Origin: an uncultured Oscillospiraceae bacterium
Lineage (GTDB): Bacteria; Bacillota; Clostridia; Oscillospirales; Oscillospiraceae
Direction of reading: 5' to 3'
DNA length: 5,461 nucleotides
NCBI GenBank assembly: GCA_900762005.1
Contig: CAAFEV010000312.1
Coordinates: 1-5,461 of the forward strand
Shown one piece after another: positions 1 through 5,332 of this stretch. Position 1 is the stretch's first letter. Each line of letters begins with the position of its first letter. The notes beneath the pieces are model-generated. The model made no database searches. It saw only the letters and a program-made list of their open reading frames with translations, and was not told where the DNA came from. The translations under genes were made by a program, and so were the position numbers.

Positions 1-8
1 AATACAGC

Positions 9-37
9 CCGAAAATATCAATCGCCGATATTTTCGG
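9..37. repeat. Perfect 11-bp inverted repeat (hairpin or operator)
   Basis: Bases 9-19 (CCGAAAATATC) are exactly complementary to 27-37 (GATATTTTCGG) around a 7-base spacer. No T-run follows on either strand, so it is not a convincing intrinsic terminator. It lies about 65 bases upstream of the promoter that precedes the terminase genes. It could be an operator for a late-gene activator, a hairpin ending an upstream transcript, or part of an upstream gene that is off the window. The symmetry is directly visible; the role is unknown. Confidence 0.6.
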
Positions 38-101
38 TTCCGCACCGAGCAAGGTCAAAACTGTAATTGTTAAGTGTAAATCTCGCGCGAATTTCACGCC
101 A

Positions 102-129
102 TTGTTTTTCTGAAAATCCGTGTTATAAT
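102..129 (+). promoter_or_regulatory. Extended -10 promoter for the packaging operon
   Basis: A perfect TATAAT at 124-129 is preceded by TG at 121-122, giving the extended -10 motif TGnTATAAT. A weak -35 candidate, TTGTTT at 102-107, lies 16 bases upstream. Transcription would start near base 136, giving a leader of about 65 bases before the terS start codon. A housekeeping-sigma promoter here would drive terS, terL, portal and the minor head gene. A second A/T-rich hexamer, TATTAT at 132-137, lies just downstream and could be an alternative -10. Prediction only. Confidence 0.65.
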
Positions 130-147
130 GGTATTATGAATTTGTGC

Positions 148-185
148 GCAAAGAGCTCTGCCGGTTATCCGACGGGGCTCTTTGC
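148..185 (+). promoter_or_regulatory. Leader hairpin between promoter and terS (attenuator or terminator candidate)
   Basis: Bases 148-156 (GCAAAGAGC) pair perfectly with 177-185 (GCTCTTTGC). The 20-base interior can fold further: CGG at 162-164 pairs with CCG at 169-171 around a TTAT loop. The stem begins about 12 bases after the predicted transcription start and ends 6 bases before the G-rich ribosome-binding stretch of terS. The T content at the 3' arm is short (TTT), so intrinsic termination would be weak. It may attenuate late transcription, be overcome by a phage antiterminator, or protect the 5' end of the mRNA. Confidence 0.55.
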
Positions 186-201
186 TATTGTGGGTGGTGG
201 A

Positions 202-741
202 ATGAGTCGGCTGAACGATAGACAGCAGAAATTTGTTGATGAGTATTTGGTTGATCTGAACGCGACACAGGCGGCGATTCGTGCCGGCTACAGCGCGAAA
301 ACCGCTGAACAGATTGGTTACAAGCTGGTTCAGAAAAGTTCAGTTCAGGAGGCAATTCAGAAAGCCGTGAAGCGGCGTCAGCAGCGCACGGAAATTACGC
401 AGGACAGAGTGCTGAAGGAGCTTGCGAACATCGCTTTTGCGAACGGCGCCGACTTCGCGAAAATTATCTCTGTTCGTGGCATACCGCGCGTTGTGCTGAC
501 CGTAACCGATACGCTGCCGCCGGAGAAGCGCGCAGCGATTTCCGGCATTGAGGAAACCCAATGCGGCGTGAAGGTGAAAACCTACGACAAGACAAAAGCG
601 CTGGAGCTGCTGGGGAAGCACCTCGGCTTGTTCGACGCAAAGGCACCCGAGGCAGATAATGAGCCTGTCAATCTGTTACAGGCAATTGTAGACGGCAGCC
701 GGGAGGATATGAGTACCGATGATTTACCGGAAGTTGAGTAA
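202..741 (+). CDS. terS: Phage terminase small subunit (Terminase_2 family)
   Basis: This 179-residue protein is the DNA-recognition subunit of the packaging motor; as an oligomer it binds the phage pac or cos site and hands DNA to the large subunit. The N-terminus is typical of the Terminase_2 family: LNDRQQKFVDEYL at residues 4-16, then the helix-turn-helix segment NATQAAIRAGYSAKTAEQIG at 20-39. The middle is probably an oligomerisation region, and KTYDKTKALELLGKHLGLF (126-144) is the usual C-terminal core ending, followed by an acidic tail. I chose ATG 202 because the family N-terminus starts here and a G-rich ribosome site (GGGTGGTGG, 192-200) precedes it. The frame is open back to 67, but upstream starts lie on or before the promoter. 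It overlaps terL by 23 bases, suggesting coupled translation. Family assignment is strong by recognition; the specific recognition site is unknown. Confidence 0.93.
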   Translation: MSRLNDRQQKFVDEYLVDLNATQAAIRAGYSAKTAEQIGYKLVQKSSVQEAIQKAVKRRQQRTEITQDRVLKELANIAFANGADFAKIISVRGIPRVVLTVTDTLPPEKRAAISGIEETQCGVKVKTYDKTKALELLGKHLGLFDAKAPEADNEPVNLLQAIVDGSREDMSTDDLPEVE

Positions 742-1930
742 GCGGCAGTTGCTGGCTATGACCTGGTGGAATCGACCGCGCTTTTGTAGCCGAGATGCCA
801 TTATCTGCGACGGCTCTGTCCGATCGGGAAAGACGGTGTGCATGGCAGACGGCTTTTTGTTATGGTCGATGGCGCGCTTTAACAGCCAGAACTTCGCCAT
901 TTGCGGGAAGACGATAGAGAGCTTGCGCAGGAATGTTATTCTTAACCTTCGAGACTGGCTCGGCGGCGTTTTAAGCATCGTCGAGAAACGGCAGGAGAAC
1001 AAGTTCGTCGTAACAGACAGCGCCGGACATCGCAACACCTACTTCCTTTTCGGCGGCAGGGATGAATCTTCCTATATGCTGATCCAGGGCATCACGCTTG
1101 CCGGTGTTCTGATGGACGAAGTAGCCTTGATGCCACGCAGCTTCGTGGAGCAGGCAATTGCCCGATGCAGCGTCAGCGGATCGAAGCTGTGGTTTAACTG
1201 CAATCCGGCAGGTCCGAAGCACTGGTTTTATGAAGAATGGGTGCAGAAGGGGCAGGAACGTAACGCACTGCACCTGCACTTCACGATGGCAGACAATCCG
1301 TCTCTTGCTCCGGATATCCGCGAGCGGTACGAAAAACTATACACAGGCGTTTTTTATCGGCGCTATATCCTCGGTGAGTGGTGTCTTGCCGAGGGTTTAA
1401 TTTACGAATTTGATGCGCAGAAGCACACGACAAAGGAAATACCGCAGAACGGTCGCTATTTCGTCTCTATCGACTACGGTACGATGAATCCGTTCAGTGC
1501 CGGTCTTTGGTGCTACGACGGAAAAACCGCTGTGCGGATTAAGGAATATTACTACGACGGCAGAGGCGGCCACGGGCAGCAGACGGACGAAGAATACTAT
1601 GCCGCACTCGAGCAACTGACGGACGGTTATACGGTAGAAACGGTAGTAGTTGACCCGTCGGCGGCTTCGTTCATCGCGACGATACGGCAACACGGCAGAT
1701 TCGCGGTGCGTCGGGCAAAGAACGATGTCCTTGACGGCATTCGCCGGACAGCTGAGTATCTGCGCTCCGGGCGGATTCTGATACACGAAGGATGCACCGA
1801 TGCCATTCGGGAATTCGGGCTTTATGTCTGGGACGAAAAATCGGCAGAGGATAAACCGGTAAAGGCAAACGACCACGCAATGGATGACATTCGGTATTTC
1901 TGTAACACAATCATGCGGCACATGGGGTGA
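719..1930 (+). CDS. terL: Phage terminase large subunit, PBSX-like (ATPase and nuclease)
   Basis: This 403-residue protein is the packaging motor. It docks on the portal, hydrolyses ATP to pump DNA into the procapsid, and cuts the concatemer. Visible motifs in order are Walker A GSVRSGKT (32-39), Walker B GVLMDEV (129-135) with D133 and catalytic E134, and a coupling-type segment WFNCNPAG (158-165). The RNase H-like nuclease half follows, with acidic residues at D252 (SIDYG), D312 (VVDPSA) and D385/D389 in NDHAMDDIRYF. All the key motor and nuclease residues appear present and the length is normal for PBSX-type enzymes, so the gene looks intact. The start at 719 follows a GGGAGG ribosome site (701-706) inside terS, at a slightly long spacing of 12 bases. 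The stop is 4 bases before the portal gene. Function is by family recognition. Confidence 0.96.
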   Translation: MIYRKLSKRQLLAMTWWNRPRFCSRDAIICDGSVRSGKTVCMADGFLLWSMARFNSQNFAICGKTIESLRRNVILNLRDWLGGVLSIVEKRQENKFVVTDSAGHRNTYFLFGGRDESSYMLIQGITLAGVLMDEVALMPRSFVEQAIARCSVSGSKLWFNCNPAGPKHWFYEEWVQKGQERNALHLHFTMADNPSLAPDIRERYEKLYTGVFYRRYILGEWCLAEGLIYEFDAQKHTTKEIPQNGRYFVSIDYGTMNPFSAGLWCYDGKTAVRIKEYYYDGRGGHGQQTDEEYYAALEQLTDGYTVETVVVDPSAASFIATIRQHGRFAVRRAKNDVLDGIRRTAEYLRSGRILIHEGCTDAIREFGLYVWDEKSAEDKPVKANDHAMDDIRYFCNTIMRHMG

Positions 1931-1934
1931 GACT

Positions 1935-3341
1935 ATGCTACAACGGTTTATATCGTGGTTCAAGGGGGTTATCGCAAAGATGTTACATATCGGTGACACA
2001 AAAAGAGCACTCAAGGTTGATGTCGCAATCAGCAGCGTAATGCAGGCGGCAATAGATTTGTGGTGCAATATGTTTCAGGAAAGTGCTCCGTGGCTCGGCA
2101 GTCAGACGCAAAGCCTCGGGTTGCCGGCAGCGATTGCGGGTGAGCTGGCGAGACTGACCGTAGTGGAGCTGGAGAGCGAGATTGCCGGCAGCGCAAGGGC
2201 AGAATATCTGCAAGAGGAATACGGTCGGGTGCTGCGTGAACTGCGCAAGAATGTGGAATTTGCTGCTGCAGTAGGCGGACTCGCGTTTAAGCCCTATGTG
2301 GACGGCTCGCATATTGCAGTTGATTGTGTTCCTGCGTGGCGATTCCTTCCGACGGCATTCAACAGTCTCGGTGAGGTTACGGCGGCAGTATTCGTTGAGC
2401 AGATAACACGGGGACGGGTTTATTACACCCGCATGGAGCAGCACGAGCTGACTGACAAGGGCTACTATATTCGCAATCTGGCGTACCGCTCCATGACGGA
2501 GACTGTCCTTGGCTCGCCGTGCGCTTTGACAGAGGTGGACGAATGGGCAACGCTCGAAGCCGAGACAAGCATTCGCTACAAGGATGGAAGTGTGCCGGAA
2601 CGGACCTTGTTTGCATATTTCAAGATGCCGTTTGCCAATCATATTGACCCCAAAAGTCCGCTCGGTGTTTCAGCTTACAGCCGTGCGGACGGCTTAATCC
2701 GCGAGGCGGACAGACAGTACAGCCGCATCCTGTGGGAATTTGAAGGAAGTGAGCTTGCGATTGATGCCAGTGTCGGCGCACTGCCGCCGCAGGCAACAGG
2801 GCAAGGAGGTAAACTGCCGGAGCGCAGAAAACGCCTGTTCCGCGAGCTGGGCATTGACCAGGGCAATAACGGTGACTTGTACAAGGTTTTTTCTCCCGCA
2901 ATCCGCGACAGCAGCCTTTTTAATGGGCTGGATAAGCTCCTGAAGCGCATCGAATTTAATTGCAACCTCGCCTATGGCACGCTCTCAGACCCGCAAAGTG
3001 TGGAAAAGACCGCAGAGGAAATTAAAACCAGCAAGCAACGCAGCTATTCAGCCGTTTGCGATATGCAGAGGGCATTGCAAGATGCGTTGGAGCATTTGGT
3101 CTGGATTATGGACATTTATGCCACGCTCTACAACCTTGTGCCGCGTGGTGCATACGAGGTGAGCTTCACCTTCGGCGACGGCGTTATGGAGGACACCGAG
3201 GTTGAATTTGTCCGGCGCAAGCTGCTTGTCGATGCCGGCTACCTGAAGCGCGAAAAGCTTATTTCATGGTATTTCGGCGTTTCCGAGGACGAGGCGAAGA
3301 AACTGATTCCCGCCGAGCACAGCGTGTCATTTGAGGCATAG
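1935..3341 (+). CDS. Phage portal protein (SPP1 gp6 / A118-like family)
   Basis: This 468-residue protein would form the dodecameric ring at one capsid vertex through which DNA enters and leaves, and to which the terminase and the head-tail connector attach. Recognisable portal features are the N-terminal helical segment VAISSVMQAAIDLWCNMF (30-47), the central KSPLGVSAYSRADGLIREAD stretch (240-259) followed by WEFEGSE, the NCNLAYGTLSDPQSVEKTAEEI segment (342-363), which corresponds to the stem and crown region of Gram-positive siphophage portals, and a C-terminal FGDGVMEDTEVEF (413-425) with LISWYFGVSEDEA (442-454). I chose ATG 1935 because GGGGTGAG (1924-1931) is well placed in front of it; the frame runs back to 1884 inside terL but without a ribosome site. 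It ends 2 bases before the minor head gene. The SPP1-type assignment is by overall pattern. Confidence 0.9.
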   Translation: MLQRFISWFKGVIAKMLHIGDTKRALKVDVAISSVMQAAIDLWCNMFQESAPWLGSQTQSLGLPAAIAGELARLTVVELESEIAGSARAEYLQEEYGRVLRELRKNVEFAAAVGGLAFKPYVDGSHIAVDCVPAWRFLPTAFNSLGEVTAAVFVEQITRGRVYYTRMEQHELTDKGYYIRNLAYRSMTETVLGSPCALTEVDEWATLEAETSIRYKDGSVPERTLFAYFKMPFANHIDPKSPLGVSAYSRADGLIREADRQYSRILWEFEGSELAIDASVGALPPQATGQGGKLPERRKRLFRELGIDQGNNGDLYKVFSPAIRDSSLFNGLDKLLKRIEFNCNLAYGTLSDPQSVEKTAEEIKTSKQRSYSAVCDMQRALQDALEHLVWIMDIYATLYNLVPRGAYEVSFTFGDGVMEDTEVEFVRRKLLVDAGYLKREKLISWYFGVSEDEAKKLIPAEHSVSFEA

Positions 3342-3343
3342 GG

Positions 3344-4888
3344 ATGTTAACTCCCGAATATTTGCGCGACCTGCCGGAGGAAATGGTTGCGCTTTACAGC
3401 GAAGCGGAGCTGAAAATTCTCGCGGATATGGCGCGGCGGGTATCCTCGTATCAGCTGTGGATTCCAGCCGCAGAGCATCAACGCAGGATGCTGCTGGAGG
3501 CGGGGCGGACGCAGGATGAAATTCTCTCTGCTCTAACCTCGTTGACGCACAAGACGCGGCAGGAGCTGACACGGCTGATGCAAGGGGCGGCGAAGCAAAC
3601 GCTCGGCACAGACGCAGCGGCATATACGGCTGCGGGGATCGAAGTACCGGCATTTAGCGCATCTGAGCCGCTCAAGCGCATCCTGAACGCCGGTTACAAG
3701 GCGACACTCGGAGAAATGCGGAATCTCTGCCGGACAACGGCGCGGCTCGGTGCGCGGCAGTTTACGCAGGTCTTGGACAGCGCGTGGATGCAGGTGCAGT
3801 CCGGCGCAATCGACCTTAACAGCGCGGTGCGCAGTGCCGTAAAGCAGCTGTCCGAGGCGGGGCTTCGCTCCGTGCGCTACGACAGCGGCAGAACGGATAG
3901 CTTAGAGGTCGCCGTTCGCCGGGCAACACAGACCGGCGTCAATCAGACCTGCTGCCAACTGCAAGAGGAGCTTGCCGATGAGGTCGGGTGTGACCTTGTC
4001 GAGGTATCCGCCCATGCCGGGGCGCGGCCGTCTCATGCGCTATGGCAGGGGAAGATTTACAGCCGTTCCGGAAAAAGCGACAAGTACCCGGACTTCCGCG
4101 CAGCTACCGGCTACGGCACGGGGGCAGGGCTGGGCGGCTGGAACTGCGCGCATAGCTTCGGGGCTTATGTCGAGGGTGCGCCGCGGGTCTATACCAAGGA
4201 ACAGCTTGCCGAGATGGACGCGCCGAAGTATGAGTACGGCGGCAAAAAGCTGACCGAATACGAGGCGCAGCAGGAGCAGCGCAAGAACGAGCGCGAAATT
4301 CGCCGCTGGAAGCGGGAATACGCCGCCATGGATGCCGCCGGGCAGGATACCACCGAGGCGGCGGTAAAGCTGAAAGCCGCGCGGGAAAGGCAGACCGATT
4401 TTCTGAACAAGACCGGCTTGAAGCGGCAGAGCGACCGGGAGCAAATGACGAGCTTCGGGCGAAGTCAGGCGGCGAGAGCTGGCTCGGAGGCAAGAGCTTA
4501 TGAAAAAGCACTTGCAGAAAAGAAAAAATATGATACAATAGCAGCAGAGTTAAAAGCAACGGGTGCAATTCAAAAGACGGCAATCGTGCACTTCACGCCG
4601 CAGCCGATTGATGTTGACGGGCTTGGATTCGACGATAATCATATCAACAGGGAGCGGCGGCATCAGGTAACAGAGGCACAAGCAAAGGATTATATTCGCT
4701 CGGCGAAAGTCTCTGTTACTGTGTGGGGCGGCCGTTATGAGCGATACTACAGTTACGACGGCGCAGCGTATGTTGATAAATCCGGGCAGTTCATTCGCAC
4801 GGCCTATCCGGCAGAACGATACGACGAAAAGACAACCGCATTCATGGAGGTGTTAAAAAAGCATGGCATATTACCACAGGGGCGTTGA
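3344..4888 (+). CDS. Minor head protein (phage_min_cap2 / MuF type) with C-terminal BECR-like nuclease tail
   Basis: This 514-residue protein appears to be two modules. Residues 1-280 match the phage minor capsid protein 2 / MuF type, which binds the portal inside the procapsid. The signature SAHAGARPSHALWQGKIYS is at 222-240 and GGWNCAHSF at 264-272. Residues 301-355 are rich in Lys, Arg, Glu and Gln and probably form a coiled coil. Residues 360-408 are a charged linker. Residues 412-514 form a separate domain with DDNHINRERRHQVT (430-443), a probable beta-strand VSVTVW, RYERYYSYDGAAYV (464-477) and IRTAYP (484-489). This resembles the barnase/EndoU/ColicinE5/RelE-like (PBECR) nuclease tails on phage MuF proteins; H433, R436, R439 and H440 are candidate active-site residues by inference. 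The ribosome site TTGAGG (3331-3336) supports ATG 3344. The gene overlaps the next by 26 bases. The MuF part is secure; the exact nuclease subtype is not. Confidence 0.88.
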   Translation: MLTPEYLRDLPEEMVALYSEAELKILADMARRVSSYQLWIPAAEHQRRMLLEAGRTQDEILSALTSLTHKTRQELTRLMQGAAKQTLGTDAAAYTAAGIEVPAFSASEPLKRILNAGYKATLGEMRNLCRTTARLGARQFTQVLDSAWMQVQSGAIDLNSAVRSAVKQLSEAGLRSVRYDSGRTDSLEVAVRRATQTGVNQTCCQLQEELADEVGCDLVEVSAHAGARPSHALWQGKIYSRSGKSDKYPDFRAATGYGTGAGLGGWNCAHSFGAYVEGAPRVYTKEQLAEMDAPKYEYGGKKLTEYEAQQEQRKNEREIRRWKREYAAMDAAGQDTTEAAVKLKAARERQTDFLNKTGLKRQSDREQMTSFGRSQAARAGSEARAYEKALAEKKKYDTIAAELKATGAIQKTAIVHFTPQPIDVDGLGFDDNHINRERRHQVTEAQAKDYIRSAKVSVTVWGGRYERYYSYDGAAYVDKSGQFIRTAYPAERYDEKTTAFMEVLKKHGILPQGR

Positions 4889-5069
4889 ATACCGCCCTGA
4901 CGAAAGCGGAACTGCCGAGCAGGTGAAGTGCCCTCTTGTTGATGATTGGATAGAGCCCATTGATTGCATGGAAAATCAAGGCGTTATCGAGAGCGCGATA
5001 CCGAAGCGTTTCAAGCAAAAGAGCAATTGGGCTGAAATCTGCGAGAAGTGTCCATTCCGCGATTACTAA
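4863..5069 (+). CDS. Small cysteine-rich protein (68 aa), possible metal-binding phage protein
   Basis: I cannot assign a function. The protein has 68 residues and four cysteines, C23, C35, C60 and C63, arranged C-x11-C-x24-C-x2-C, with the closing CEKCPFRDY compatible with a zinc-binding site. The middle (CPLVDDWIEPIDCMENQ, 23-39) is acidic and the segment PKRFKQKSNW (47-56) basic. It has no signal peptide or membrane segment, so it is probably cytoplasmic. Reality as a gene is supported by a strong ribosome site, GGAGGTG (4846-4852), 10 bases before ATG 4863, by the tight 26-base overlap with the minor head gene, and by a hairpin beginning at its stop codon. Its position next to a toxin-like tail makes an immunity or antitoxin role conceivable, but it may equally be a general phage accessory protein. 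I have an uncertain impression of similar small proteins in clostridial phages. Confidence 0.8.
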   Translation: MAYYHRGVEYRPDESGTAEQVKCPLVDDWIEPIDCMENQGVIESAIPKRFKQKSNWAEICEKCPFRDY

Positions 5070-5100
5070 ACCGCCAATCCGGCAACGGAACGGCGGTTTT
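5068..5100 (+). terminator. Intrinsic terminator-like hairpin with GCAA tetraloop
   Basis: Bases 5068-5075 (AAACCGCC) pair with 5092-5099 (GGCGGTTT). After a 2x2 internal loop, TCCG (5078-5081) pairs with CGGA (5086-5089) and closes a GCAA (GNRA-type) tetraloop. TTTT at 5097-5100 serves as a short U-run. It starts at the stop codon of the Cys-rich gene, so it would end, or partly end, the structural-gene transcript. The following ribosome site begins only 12 bases later, so read-through into the membrane peptide gene is also possible. Confidence 0.7.
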
Positions 5101-5124
5101 GCTATGCCCGAAAGGAGAGAAGTA

Positions 5125-5262
5125 ATGACTTTTGTAATGCTTTTTCTGGCGCAGGCGAACGGGCTGACCGTTCCTCCTGTCTGCTGGGTGATTTGCGGCG
5201 TCGCGGCTGCCCTGTCGGTCACAAGCACGGTGCTGACGATTGTGCGCAAAAAATATTTTTGA
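5125..5262 (+). CDS. Small single-span membrane peptide (45 aa), function unknown
   Basis: This 45-residue peptide has a hydrophobic stretch at about residues 15-40 (TVPPVCWVICGVAAALSVTS and onward), two cysteines (C20, C24) and a basic C-terminus RKKYF, consistent with one membrane span and the C-terminus inside. The start at ATG 5125 is well supported by AAGGAG (5112-5117) with 7-base spacing. An in-frame ATG at 5104 has no ribosome site, and translation from it would pass through that site. It lies between the hairpin at 5068-5100 and the promoter at 5249-5299; its last codons overlap the A/T element of that promoter. I see no family I recognise. It is too short for a typical holin. A small membrane toxin or a phage accessory membrane peptide are possibilities only. 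Confidence 0.65.
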   Translation: MTFVMLFLAQANGLTVPPVCWVICGVAAALSVTSTVLTIVRKKYF

Positions 5263-5299
5263 AAAAAGGGCTTGACTTTTGTGTCACCGTATGTATAAT
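5249..5299 (+). promoter_or_regulatory. Strong promoter with UP-like A/T element for the RHH gene
   Basis: A -35 box TTGACT (5272-5277) and a perfect -10 box TATAAT (5294-5299) are separated by 16 bases. Directly upstream, an A-tract, T-tract, A-tract block at 5249-5267 fits the pattern of the bacterial UP-element consensus (AAA, A/T pair, T, A/T, TTTT, three bases, AAA) at nearly the right distance from -35. Transcription would start near 5306, giving a leader of about 27 bases. The upstream block overlaps the end of the membrane peptide gene. Confidence 0.8.
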
Positions 5300-5320
5300 A
5301 CAATTATGGTGATACAAAAG
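5276..5320. promoter_or_regulatory. Imperfect palindromic operator over the -10 box
   Basis: Bases 5276-5290 (CTTTTGTGTCACCGT) and 5306-5320 (ATGGTGATACAAAAG) are inverted repeats matching at 13 of 15 positions, with the symmetry centre near 5298 on the -10 box. A regulator bound here would cover the promoter from the end of -35 to beyond the start of transcription. The gene immediately downstream encodes a ribbon-helix-helix-like protein, so autorepression is the natural inference. Confidence 0.65.
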
Positions 5321-5332
5321 CGAGGTGATTCC

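Noticed and set aside
1..113. Plus-strand frame 3 open from the window edge to a TGA at 111-113, as the tail of an upstream gene
   Set aside because: About 36 codons with no recognisable family, containing the perfect palindrome; it could be a gene end but nothing supports it over chance.
18..125. Minus-strand reading frame of about 31 codons (contains SEKQWREIRARFTLNNYSF)
   Set aside because: It looks protein-like, but it is short, bounded by stops on both sides and has no start codon. It overlaps the promoter, and I could not tie it to a family. A decayed gene remnant cannot be excluded.
67..201. 45-residue N-terminal extension of TerS from TTG 67 or from ATG 136
   Set aside because: These starts lie before or within the promoter and leader hairpin, have no ribosome site, and the extension does not resemble the family; the known N-terminal pattern starts at ATG 202.
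1884..1934. Longer portal start inside terL
   Set aside because: There is no ribosome site before 1884, and the well-spaced GGGGTGAG precedes ATG 1935.
1397..2642. Long minus-strand open frames opposite terL and portal
   Set aside because: They are antisense shadows of clearly conserved genes; their translations show no domain and they have no ribosome sites or promoters that I can see.
3344..4888. ADP-ribosyltransferase or polymorphic toxin type 50 tail on the MuF protein
   Set aside because: I see neither the R-S-E type layout of ADP-ribosyltransferases nor the KHI-GT-Y start typical of toxin 50; the HINRERRH pattern fits a PBECR-like tail better.
4960..5124. Longer form of the membrane peptide beginning inside the Cys-rich gene, or at ATG 5104
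   Set aside because: The upstream part is an out-of-frame shadow of the Cys-rich gene and crosses the hairpin. ATG 5104 lacks a ribosome site, while AAGGAG is ideally placed for ATG 5125.
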